This document shows, piece by piece, positions 13,073 to 23,208 of a stretch of 64,000 nucleotides of DNA. Position 1 is the first letter of the stretch, and every line of letters begins with the position of its first letter. The translations under genes were made by a program, and so were the position numbers. The stretch lies in contig VXBP01005168.1 in assembly GCA_013400115.1 (NCBI GenBank), forward strand, positions 62,001 through 126,000. The letters are read 5' to 3'. Under the pieces are notes generated by a model. It made no database searches, was not told where the DNA came from, and was given only the letters and a program-made list of their open reading frames with translations. The stretch is from Rhinopomastus cyanomelas. Its lineage: Eukaryota; Chordata; Aves; Bucerotiformes; Rhinopomastidae.

Positions 13073-13591
13073 ATGAAAGGCTCATTTATTTAGGTAAAAG
13101 GCCAGCGTGAGCACCTAGGTGCCAGCTATGAAAAAAGAGGACAGGCTTGTTGCATTAATTCAGCATCAGAGGAATAACCACCAAAAGGTATCTTGTGGTA
13201 GTGGTCTGCTACAGACCAGCAAAGAAGTGGTGAGCAAAACCTTCCTCAAACAATTCCAAGAAGCTTTAGGTCTGCATGCTCTGCTTCTTGTGTAATACTT
13301 CAGTTATAGTGATATTTGCTGGAAGGCAATCCAGCAGTACATAATCCAGGAGATTTCTGGAACATGTCAAGGACAACTTCCTTATGCAGTAAGGAGCAGT
13401 GCTTTTCTGGGTACTTCATGTAAGGACAAGCAATGGCACCCTTCACTGTACTGGCCATGAGATCATAGAATGTTAAGATAATAAAGAGCATGAGGAAAAT
13501 AAGCAGACTATGAGTCTGGATTTCTCAACATCAGAACTGAACTCTCCTTCAGGAAGTGATCCTTGGGGGTCTGCTTGGAGGGCAGCTAGGG

Positions 13592-13716
13592 AATCACAGA
13601 ATCACAGAATCATTAGGGATTGGAAGGGACCTCGAAAGATCATCAAGTCCAATCAACCTACCACAGCAGGATCACCTAGACCAAGTCACACAGCAACACA
13701 TCCAGGTGGGTATTTT
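13592..13716 (-). mobile_element. CR1 LINE 3' fragment, first of a cluster of three
   Basis: Begins with two tail units (ATCACAGAATCACAGAATC) and keeps only about 125 bp of the 3' end before truncation. It is separated from the next CR1 by about 30 bp. Confidence 0.88.
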
Positions 13717-13746
13717 CAGAAGCAGCTTTCTCACTCAGCTGGAAGA

Positions 13747-13829
13747 ATCATAGAATCATAGAATCATTAGGGATTGGAAGGGACCCCAAAAGATCATCTA
13801 GTCCAATCCCCCTGCCACAGCAGGATCAC
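13747..13829 (-). mobile_element. CR1 LINE 3' fragment, second of a cluster of three
   Basis: Begins with ATCATAGAATCATAGAATC and is truncated after about 80 bp. Its sequence differs slightly from the first copy and it has its own tail, so it is a separate insertion and not a simple duplication. Confidence 0.88.
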
Positions 13830-13842
13830 TTCACTGGAGAAG

Positions 13843-14058
13843 TTATAGAATCAGAACCACTCAGGTTGGCAGGGACCACCTGATCATCCAGTTCCAACCC
13901 CTCCACCATGGGCAGGGACACCCCACCCTAGACCAGGCTGGCCAGAGTCCCATCCAGCTTGGCCTTAAACACCTCCAGGGATGGGGCCCCAACCACCACC
14001 CTGGGCAACCCATTCCAGGCCCTCACCACTCTCACAGTGAAGAACTTCCTCCTCACAA
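13843..14058 (-). mobile_element. CR1 LINE fragment, third of a cluster, different subfamily
   Basis: Starts TATAGAATCAGAACCACTCA and has a 3' region unlike its neighbours (CCATGGGCAGGGACACC and CAGGCTGGCCAGAG are diagnostic-looking stretches). The C-terminal coding part 'GPLGNP'/'ALTTLT' is readable in reverse. It is an older CR1 subfamily than the two next to it. Confidence 0.82.
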
Positions 14059-14559
14059 ACAAGCATGACAGAAATCCCAGCCCACTTCCTAAAAGAATTT
14101 TAAAAGCCCTGAAAGCTTTACATGTAGTGGCATCTCTAGTTCAAAGGTTGGCAAAGTTGTTGGTTTTCTTCATGTTCTTCAGTCACTATGGCAATACTCT
14201 TATGTAAAACACGCTTGTGGCAGCAAGTGGGATGGTAATCTCTCTGGCTTCAGGTTTCAAAAATTTGGCAGCTAGTATGAGCTATCTATCCAGAATCTCA
14301 TGATAATTAATGCAGAGAGACAGATGTCTCTGCAAAGAAAGCTCCTGGACAACAATCACAAGCCAAATGCTTATGAATTAAGCATGGTGAAAATTAAGTG
14401 AGATGAATTGCTTTTGAAGTTACATGCCCAAGGAAAAGAATTCTGTCTTGCATAATTGGCTTAGTGTTTCCAAAACAGAGGATGTCTGCAAAGGGATACG
14501 CCATGAACAAATCCCTGCTCTGACTCTAAGAAGAGTCCTTCCAACCCAATACATTCCAT
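14059..14559. other. Unique sequence, no gene seen
   Basis: No repeat ends or exon-like frames are visible between two reverse-strand CR1 copies. Confidence 0.45.
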
Positions 14560-15333
14560 TATAGAATCACAGAACCTTAGGGGTTTGAAGAGATGTCTAG
14601 AGATCATCTAGTCCAACCCTGCTGCCAAATCAGGATCCCATAGGACAGGACACGCAGGAACACATTTAGGTTGGCTTGAAAGTCTCCAGAGATTTTCTCC
14701 TTCTGAGCAGCCTGTTCCAGGGTTTCTTTACTGTGAGGGTGATGAAGTTCCTTCTCATATTTAGGTGGAACATTCTATGTTCAGGTTTATCCCTGTTGCT
14801 GCTTGTCCCATTACTGGGCATCCTCTTGACCTCCACTTCTCAGATATTTACAGACATCAGTAAGATCCTTTCTCAGCCTTCTCTTTTCCAGACTAAACAG
14901 CCCTAGTTCTCTCAGTCTTTCCTTATAGCAGAGATGTTCAAGTTCATTAGTCATCCTTGTAACCCCTCTGCTGGACTCTGTCCAGTAGGCCCCTGTCTCT
15001 CTTGAATTGGGAAGCTCAGAACTGGACACAGTATACCAGGTAGGGTCTCACCAGGGCAGAGTGGAGGGGAAGAGGAACCTTTCTAACCCTGCTGGACACG
15101 GGGATTGTCCCACTCAGGATACCACTGGTCCTCTCATCAACAAGGGCACAGTGCTGCCCCATAGAAAATTGACTGTTCACCAGGACACCGAGGTCCTTCT
15201 CCACGGAGCTGTTTACTGTCAGGACAACCCCCAGCCTGTACTAGCTCCTAGGGCTATTCGACCCTAGGTGCAGGACTCTACACTAGTCCTTATTGAGCTT
15301 CATGTGGTTCTCCTTTGCCCAGCTCTCCAGTCT
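14560..15333 (-). mobile_element. CR1 LINE, about 775 bp
   Basis: Begins with the reversed tail ATAGAATCACAGAACC. The ORF2 C-terminal part is split over two minus frames (15204-15016 'KDLGVLVNSQFSMGQHCALV' and 15029-14811 'LEHLCYKERLRELGLFSLEK'), showing a frameshift near 15020. The 5' end stops near the 'LEHW'-type region upstream of the conserved cysteine stretch. Confidence 0.9.
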
Positions 15334-17089
15334 ATAATGATTCTACTATTTAGGTTCTTTTTTCCATGAGGTCTATCACAGCGTAGTCCTAAGACGATTA
15401 TGAATGAAACAAGAATGTTATTGTTACAGACAGAAAGACAGGAAATTAAAAGTCTGACAAGTAAAACATTTTGGTTCTATGAAAAAAATAACTCCAACTG
15501 TTCTGTGCTGAATATTGTGTCTAAGTTCAATGTCTACTAGTTCAGAGTTCTGTGCCATTTTAGTGCTATTTTTATAGCTAGCACACCGAGGTTTATGGTA
15601 TTGTATTCTAGCATAATAATTCTGATTCTTTCTAACTGTGTGTGGGGTGATATTCGTTTTCATAAAGATCTGTGACTTCTTAAAAAATAGAATAAACACT
15701 TCAGCACAGAATTGTTCTAGCCTTGTGAACTACGTGATTTATTCCTTGCCTGCAGCATCGCACCGAAGGTCTTACTTAAAATTATGTTGTTCACTGTTGC
15801 TTCCTTAACTCTTGCACTGTTTTACTATTATTTCAAGGGGAGTCAGAACTGTTCGCCTACGGCTTTCCATACGATTATGGTCCTCTGTTTTTCAGATTGG
15901 TTTTGGAGGCAAGAGATATAACCACTGCACATTTTAGAAACAGCACTTTATTGGTCCCAGAAATGAGTGCCCTGGAAAAAAAATATAAAGCAGAGCCCAG
16001 AGAATCTGTGGCTGCACAGATCAATTGAGCTCAAAATGTCAGATGCATCTGAATCGTAAATCTGGTCTGAAATAGGTCATTGTCTTTTTTTAAATCCCTA
16101 TAATTTTTACATCTTGATGTTGCTCATTTTGCCAAATATTTAAAACTCCCTTTTTTATTGATGAAGGCTTCAAGAATTGAGATTAGTAAGAAGAAAAAAA
16201 AAAATTGCAGCAGAAAATAATTCAACAGCCTTTCTCACCATGTTTACATAGTGAAATAAATTATCCTTGCTGGTTTACTACTGAAAAAGTAATTGCATGC
16301 AGTGTGGATGGCATCCAGTTTCTTTTTACAAGTCTGTCAGTGTTTTCACATAACTGCTGACAGAACAACTATTTGTTAGTGTTACTATCACAGTTGCGTA
16401 GAGATGAAAAACACTTCTAAGAAAAGAAAGAAATATTACAGAAAAGAAAATATATCAAATTAAATTACTAACTATTAGGCACCTGTATGGCTACAGAATA
16501 GGATGAGATTTGATAAAGAGGAAATAATAGCATTCTGCTGGATTTATCTGAGCTAGGGTGGAATCCAGTGTTTGGGAACAGTAAAGATTCTGTTTTACAG
16601 AACAGAATGGGAAAAAAAAGGTTTTACTTATCGTCTTCAGGTTTACAAAGATAACGATACAGTGGGAGGAATATAAAAATCATTTGTAATTTAGAGAAGA
16701 AAAGACCAAAGTGTACATGTTAATTTCTCTTGACTATTTAATTGAATTAATATCATTGGCATTTCATCAGCTTCCTTTTTTTTGGGGTGTTCCATTCCTT
16801 CTCCTCTGTTACTTCATCTCTGTTTGAACCTGCCTTTTTAAGTTCATAACAGATAAAGGTACATACTCCACAAAAAATAATTCAAACAATGCAAAAATGT
16901 GTTGTGATGCAAATGAAAAGTATTGCCTCCAGGCTTCTTCCAAAAAGTTTAATAATACTTATTAAACAGCCTGTAGTTTATGGTGCAGCCTGTGTGAGAG
17001 AATAAGGAAGTAATGGGATTCTTAAAGTTCATAAGTTCATAAAAACATTTAACTCCTTCACCTAATTTATATGTATTTATTGGTAGATA
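15334..17089. other. Unique AT-rich sequence, no gene seen
   Basis: About 1.75 kb. The 91-codon minus frame 15699-15424 is lysine/asparagine/phenylalanine-rich, as expected from AT-rich DNA, and carries no recognisable motif. There is a poly-A run at about 16190-16204. Confidence 0.45.
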
Positions 17090-17820
17090 TCTTGGACAAG
17101 AACAATCCCAGGTACCAGCATAGGCTGGGGACTGACCTGTTGGAAGCAGTGTAGGAGAAAGGGACATGGGGGTCCTGGTGGACAGCAGGATGACTCTCGT
17201 GGCCAAGTGGGCAAACAGCATCTTGGGTTGGATCAGAAGTGGGGTGGTTAGCAGATCAAGAGAGGTTCTTCTACCCCTCTACTCTGCCCTGGTGAGACCA
17301 CATCTGGAGTATTGTGTCCAGTTCTGGGCTCCTCAGTTCAAGAAGGACATGGAGCTACTGGAGGGAGTCCAGCGTAGGGCAACAAGGATGATTAAGGAAA
17401 AGGAACACCTCCTTTATAAGGAGAGACTGAGGGAGCTGAGTCTCTTGATCTTGGCAAAGAGGGGACAGAGGGGTGACCTCATTAATGTCTATAAATATTT
17501 GAAGAGTGGGTGTCAGGAGGATAGAGCCAGGCTCTTCTCAATGTCATCTACTAATAGAATGAGGGGCAATGGGTGTAAGCTGGAACATAGAAGGTTCCAT
17601 TTAAATATCATGAGGAACTTCTTCACAGTGAGGGTGATGAAGCACTGGAACAGGCTGCCAGGGAGGTTGTGGAGTCTCCTTCACTGGAGATGTTTAGAGC
17701 CTCCTGGATGTGTTCCTGTGTGACTCAGTGTAGGTGATCCTGCTGTGTCGGGGGATTGGACTGGATGATCTTTCAAGGTCCCTTCTGATCCCTAATGATT
17801 CCATGATTCTATGATTCTGT
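17090..17820 (+). mobile_element. CR1 LINE with a 185-codon ORF2 C-terminal frame
   Basis: The plus frame 17166-17723 keeps the CR1 C-terminal order: 'LPLYSALVRPHLEYCVQFWA', 'ERLRELSLLILAKRGQRGDL', 'GNGCKLEHRRFHLN', 'VRVMKHWNRLPG'. The last part shifts to a wrong frame ('CLEPPGCVPV'), so the C-terminus is damaged. The 3' tail (GATTCCATGATTCTATGATT) ends at 17820. It is 5'-truncated near 17090. Confidence 0.93.
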
Positions 17821-17852
17821 GAGAGGTGACAAAATTACTGTTTCTGAATCCA

Positions 17853-18162
17853 GAAAGGGTGGGTGTTAGGAAGATAGAGCCAGGCTCTGCTCAGTCTCAT
17901 CCAATGACAGGACAAGGGACAATGCTTGTAAGCTGGAACAGAGGAGGTTCCACATCAATCTAAGGAGGAACTTCTTCCCAGTGAGGGTGACAGAGCACTG
18001 GAACAGGCTGCCCAGGAGGGTTGTGGACTCTCCTTCTCAGGAGACATTTAAAACCCACCTGTTCTTGTGTGACTTGATCTAGGTGATCTTGCTCTGGCAT
18101 AGGGACTGGACTGGGTGATCTTTCAAGGTCCCTTCCAATCCTAATGTTCTGTCATTCTGTGA
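17853..18162 (+). mobile_element. CR1 LINE fragment, in tandem with the previous copy
   Basis: A second plus-strand CR1 begins only about 30 bp after the first ends. It covers the region from 'GWVLGR'-like coding sequence to a short ATTCTGTGATG tail. The two are separate insertions because each has its own tail. Confidence 0.9.
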
Positions 18163-19221
18163 TGCCGCAGCCCAGTGAAACCAGACTCCCAAGACACTTA
18201 AACTGGGAGGGGTTACCAAGAAGAGGGGAAAAGGAAAACTTTGTTCCCAAACAAGGACCCCAAAATTTGTCTGACCTGCTCAGCCTGTCCCCTGCAGCAG
18301 TCACCACTGAACGTCACATCTGCACGCCACCAATCTCTGCCCCCACACCATGCAAGACCTGCTGTGCACTGGATGGAAAGTAAACATTCCTGCAGGTGAG
18401 ACGAGTTAACTCTTTACATACTGGGATAGAGTTTCATGCAGGAATACCATGAGCAAACATGATTTCACCAAATCCATAACAGTAATTATATGTGGAGTGG
18501 GGAAGCTGACGTGGTAAAGACAAGGAGTGTTCAGGCCATTTAGGGCATCAAGGAATCAATTTAAAATGTTCTGTTGGAAACAGCAAAAAGTATTCCACTG
18601 TCTGTCTGAAACACTGATTGTTAGAGCCCTCTGAATCCTGCTTCAAGCTTTTGCCTGCCTATAAACCCTCCTCAGTTTGTGAAGCTCTTCCAGTAAGCTA
18701 CTGTTCCTGAAGAAAAGTGACCTTCAAGCTACATTACCTTTAAAATTTTGTGCAGAATTCTCATTGACTTGCAAGGTAGTTCAGTGTGCACTTCAGTGTA
18801 GCTCACAAATGTGTCAGGAGACAGCTGTGAAGCTTCCATAAATCAGATAACTGCTGTGGGATTATATAGAGAAGCAGATCTGCATGACAAGCAAAATATT
18901 AGTCAAATATATAGTAAGGATTTTTTTAATAAAAATAGCAGTATTTAAAGAAATAGGTGTTAAAAGAGGAGTAGATTTTAATTTTAACAGGTTGTATTTC
19001 AGCATTTTTACTTTGTTGGCTTTTGTTCTGATCAATACAAACGGAATTGTCACAAAAAGTCACTCTTCTAATAGAAAAGAAATAAAATGATGTGGCTCAG
19101 TTTATTGCAAAATAGGGATTGCTAACTTTATTTCTCTGAATATGGTGTAGCAAAAACGGATGTGGCACGATGCTCAAAAGATTACCTTGTGGACACTAAA
19201 AACACATGTGTCACGTGTTTC
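18163..19221. other. Unidentified sequence
   Basis: The first 240 bp is moderately GC-rich (a 79-codon plus frame at 18144-18383 begins in the CR1 tail) and could be remnant LTR or internal ERV sequence, but I cannot name it. The rest is AT-rich unique DNA. Confidence 0.4.
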
Positions 19222-19421
19222 CTCACAAAAAGGGGAATCAGACACTGGAATGGCCTGCCCAGGGAGGTGATGAAGTCCCCAACACTAGAGGTGTTTAAGA
19301 AAAGATTGGATGTAGCACTTAGTGCTCTGGTCTAGGTGGTTGTGATGATGTTAGGTCATAGACTGGGCTGGATGATCTGTGAGATGTTTTCCAGCCTCAA
19401 TAATTCAGTGTGATTCTGTAT
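19222..19421 (+). mobile_element. CR1 LINE 3' fragment, distinct subfamily
   Basis: The 3' region has the GTGCTCTGGTCTAGGTGG and GATGATGTTAGGTCATAG stretches typical of a different CR1 subfamily from the youngest copies. A similar arrangement occurs at 52050-52175. The tail is short (TGTGATTCTGT). Confidence 0.85.
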
Positions 19422-19449
19422 GGTTTGTGTCAAGGGAGTAAGTTGGTAG

Positions 19450-20860
19450 TCACAGAATCAAAATCACAGAATTGCAGAATATTACTGATTGGAAGGGACC
19501 TTGAGAGATCACCCAGTCCAATCCCCCTGCCACAGCAGGACCACCTAGATCATGTTGCACAGGTGGGTTTTAAACATCTCCAGAGAAAGACACTCCACAA
19601 TTTCCTCCTGGGCAGCCTGTCCCAGTGCTCTGTAACCCTCACTGGGAAGAAGTTCCTTCTTATATTGATGTGGAACCTCCTCTGTTCCAGCTTACAAGCA
19701 TTGTCCCTTGTCCTATCATTGGATTAGACTGAGCAGAGCCTGGGTCCATCCTCCTGACACCCAGCCTTCACATATTTATCAACATTAATGAGGTCACCCC
19801 TCAGTCTCAAGGGCCCAGAACTGGACACAATAATCCAGATGTGGTCTCAACAGTGCAGAGTAGAGGGGTAAGAGAAACTCTCTTGAGTTTCTGATCCACC
19901 CCAGGATGCTGTTGGCCCTCTTGGCCACAAGAGCACACTGCTGGCTCATGGTCATCCTGCTGGCCACCAGGACTCCCAGGGCTCTTTCTCCTATACTGGT
20001 CTCCAACAGGTCCCCAACCTATACTGGTACCTGGGGTTGTTCTTGCCCAGATGAAAGACTCTACACTTACCCTTGTTATACTTAATTCAGGTTCTCTCTG
20101 CCAGGTCTCCAGCCTGTCCAGGTCTCGCTGAATGGCAGCACAGTCTGCTGGGGCATCAGCAACACCACCCAGCTATGTGTCATCAGCAACTTGCTAATCC
20201 CTCATCAAAGTCATTCATGAATAGATTCAATAGTACAGGTTTCAGCAGCCTATTCACCATCCACCCCTCTAGCCAATAGTCCAGACCACACTGCATCAGT
20301 TCGGCTGCAAGGACACGCTGTATGAGACTGCGTCAAATGCTTTACTCAAGTCAAGATAGACCACATCTACTACTTTGAGGATCTGCTACATCCTCTATCC
20401 ACCTTTTATGCCCTCATAAAGGCTATCAGGTTGGTCAAGCGTTACTTCCCTTTAATGAAGTTATGCTGACTGTCCCTAATGACCCTCCTGTCCTTGATGT
20501 GCCTAGAAACAGCTTCAAAGATAAATAGTTCCATCACCTTTCCTGGGATGGAGGTGAGGCTGACCAGTTTATAGTTCTTACCCTTTTTTGAAGACTGGAG
20601 TGATATTTGCTATCCTCCAGTCTCCAGGCACCTCTCCGGATCCCCATGACTTAGAAAAGATGATGGAGAGTGGCCTAGCAATGACTTCTGCCATCTCACT
20701 TAGCACTCACGGGTGCATCCTGTCTGGGCCCATAGATTTATGTACATCCAGTTTGCTCAATTGATCCCTAATAGACCTCATCAATGGCAGCTCCTCCTTT
20801 GTCTCAGCTTCCTCTGGGACCTCAGCAGTCTGGGGTTTGATACCAGGGCAGCCGCCAGAA
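19450..20860 (-). mobile_element. Longest CR1 LINE in the window, reaching the reverse transcriptase domain
   Basis: About 1.4 kb on the minus strand. The 3' tail is at 19450-19480. Going 5', the C-terminal region ('GERALGVLVASRMTMSQQCA' in frame 20006-19794) is followed by degenerate reverse transcriptase sequence. At 20300-20480 it matches the region around the CR1 'YLDFSKAF' and 'LTNLIAF' motifs. At 20540-20610 it matches the 'VSLTSIPGKVME' motif. CR1 ORF2 encodes an endonuclease and reverse transcriptase that copy the element's RNA into DNA. Here frames are broken by several indels, so it is inactive. The exact 5' edge between 20830 and 20870 is uncertain. Confidence 0.88.
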
Positions 20861-21375
20861 GTAGTCCGTCAATTGGGAAAGGGAAGTGAGTGATGGGAAG
20901 GAGATTTGGAGTTAGAAAATAACAAAATAGGATGAGAATGGAATGATGATGTAGAGGAGTGTAATGGTGGGGAGGGAAAGGAGGGCAGATAGGACGGTTA
21001 AGGTGCTCCACTAGAACTGAAGTGGTTAACCAGTGACAAGGAGGTGAAAGATATACCATCACAGAATCATCAGAATTGGGAACTGAATAAGCACTTTTAT
21101 CCATCATGCATAGCAAAAGCAAAGATTTCAAGCCATGGAACAGCCAGGCATAGCAAACCATACAAGCTTTCTGAAGCATCGTGTGGATATCACTGCAATG
21201 ATACTTCTGCTTCTGTGTCCTTGCTGTTGCTTAAATCTTGGAAAGCACACATAAAAATCCTCCATAAAATACTGTCTTTCTCACCAAGTCCTACATTTTA
21301 TAATATGTAGGACAAAATTACAATTGGATTATGATTTTTATTTTTAAATCCATGTTAGTCCTAAGAATAGCTGCT
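20861..21375. other. Unique sequence, no gene seen
   Basis: The 132-codon minus frame 21179-20781 begins in unique DNA and ends in CR1 sequence. I find no domain and treat it as accidental. Confidence 0.4.
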
Positions 21376-21545
21376 CACAGAGGTGGTTGAGTCACTGTCC
21401 CTGGAGGTGTTCAGGGTTAGGCTGGATGAGGTGCTGAGTGGCATGATCTAGATGCTAGGTGTTAGGTGTCAGGTTTACAGGTTTATTTGGATTTAGGTTG
21501 GACTGGACGATCTTTAAGGTCTTTTCCAATCTTATCATTACTGTG
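21376..21545 (+). mobile_element. CR1 LINE 3' fragment
   Basis: Carries the 'REVVESLSLEVF'-coding stretch (AGAGGTGGTTGAGTCACTGT) and the CR1 3' untranslated region with GGTTGGACTGGACGATC. The tail is degenerate. The internal CTAGGTGTTAGGTGTCAGGT segment is a small local duplication. Confidence 0.75.
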
Positions 21546-21556
21546 GTACGTGTGTC

Positions 21557-21900
21557 AAAGAATGAGAACAGTTTTGTCTAGAAGAGACCTTCAAGATCAT
21601 AAAGTCCAACTTTTCCTAGCCCTATCAGCAGCATTAAAACCTGTTTGACAGTGCTACATCTACCCTTCTCTTAAACACCTCCAGGGACAGAGACCTCCCT
21701 GGGAAGGTATTCCAAAGCCTGACAACCCTTTCAGGAAAGAAATTCCATTCCTGACATCCAACCTGAACCTCCCCTGGTGCAGTTTAAGGGTGTTTCTCCT
21801 CATCCTATCACTGACCACTAGGGTGAACAGACCTGTCCCCACCTCTCTACAACGTCCTGTCAAGTAGTTTTAGAGAGCAAAAAGGTCTCCCCTCAATTGT
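21557..21900 (-). mobile_element. CR1 LINE fragment
   Basis: Minus-strand copy from 3' untranslated region to the 'EVGTGLFTLVVSDRMRRNTL' region (frame 21863-21660). It is an old subfamily, with a tail that has mostly decayed. It faces the preceding plus-strand CR1 end to end, so the two 3' ends nearly touch. Confidence 0.82.
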
Positions 21901-21985
21901 TACCAGATATCTGCAGGATTGCTTTACTGGAGGGAGTAAAACTCAGTTGCAATGCTCTTTGCATATTACAACACCAAGAAGGATG

Positions 21986-22074
21986 ATGACTTGGTCTAAG
22001 TGATCCTGCTGTTGCAGGGGGATTGGACTAGATGATCTTTCGAGGTCCTTTCCAATCCCTAATGATTCTATTGT
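21986..22074 (+). mobile_element. CR1 LINE 3' scrap, young-looking
   Basis: Only the last 90 bp of CR1 remain, including GGACTAGATGATCTTTCGAG and AATGATTCTATTG. Sequence identity to the younger copies is high. Confidence 0.85.
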
Positions 22075-22894
22075 GCCATTTGGTGTTGGTGGCTTGATAA
22101 TGGAGACACCTGTTCACTTCCAGCTACTGGGGATAGATAAAACCCCATGACTCATCCTTTGCAGACAGTAACACAGAACAGCTGTCAGATGGTAAAGGCT
22201 TTCTGACACTACTTACATGGAATTAAATTAAACCAGAAACCTAGTAGTAAAAACATGTACAGTGTCAGTCAGAGGAGCTCATTAAACTAGACTAAGGTCG
22301 TGCAAGCAGATAGATGCAGATTTGAGCACAGAGGCTTCTCTAGCAATTAGGCTATGTTGATTAACACCAAGATGGGACTAGAGCATCAGCATTTAACTTG
22401 ACTTTAAACAGAAAAAGTAGTCCAAGTTTTACATCTCAGTGTCCTTACTTTGAGAAATGCTACATTAATGCTTTCTCAAGGAGTGATATAAATTACTGTT
22501 TCAGGAAAGAGGAAAATGATACACAAATATTTGTGTAACTATATGGGATCCAGATCCTCATTTTCTGAGAGAAAATAGACTGACCAGAAATCAAGGCAGA
22601 GATAACCTTCCATTACCTTATGTGGTATCCCTTATCTGGGAAATGAATGTAAGTGCTTTAGGAGTGAATTATAGGATATTATATTTGATCTTGATCCTAT
22701 GATCTTACAGGTCAAGATATGAAGACCATCTTTAGTTGACAGAGCAATCTGTAACTTTCCTACCAAGGTTATAGCCACAAAAGGGAACCTTAAACGTCCA
22801 TGGTTATAATTTGGAGCTCCTCTTAGAGAAGTAGCTAAGCTTAAAAAAGTAGGGAACTAAAACTAAATATTTCTCAGGCTGGTTTATATCACTG
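22075..22894. other. Unique sequence, no gene seen
   Basis: AT-rich DNA with no repeat end or exon-like frame. Confidence 0.45.
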
Positions 22895-23208
22895 TTTAGA
22901 AATAGTAATGGGAGGAAGGAGTAATGGAGAAGGACTTTTTACAAGGGAGTATAGTGATGGAACAAGTGGGAATGGCTTCAAACTAAAACAGGGAATATTT
23001 CAATTGGATATTAGGAAGAAATTCCTCCCTGGAAGGGCGCTGAAGAATGGGAACAGGTTGCCCAGGGAGATTGTGGATGTTCCCTCCCTGGAAGTGTTTG
23101 AGGACTGGTTGGATGGGGCTCTGGGCAACCTGGTCTGGTGAGGGAGTTGGAACTGGATGATTTCTGAGCTCTTTCCAATCTAAGCCATTCTATGATTATA
23201 TAATTCTT
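22895..23208 (+). mobile_element. CR1 LINE fragment with a 77-codon C-terminal frame
   Basis: The plus frame 22908-23141 covers the CR1 ORF2 C-terminus: 'SDGTSGNGFKLKQGIFQLDI', 'NRLPREIVDVPSLEVF', ending 'LDGALGNLVW'. The 'ALGNLVW' ending differs from the 'FLCDLV' ending of the youngest copies and marks another subfamily. The tail is TATGATTATATAATTCT. Confidence 0.88.

Noticed and set aside
17166..17723. 185-codon plus frame as a host gene
   Set aside because: It is the CR1 ORF2 C-terminus with a shifted last part and the CR1 3' end directly after.
21376..21545. CRISPR-like or satellite array from repeated short units in CR1 tails
   Set aside because: The ATTCTATG-type units are the known CR1 3' tail. 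There are no spacers and no cas genes, and the window is clearly eukaryotic.
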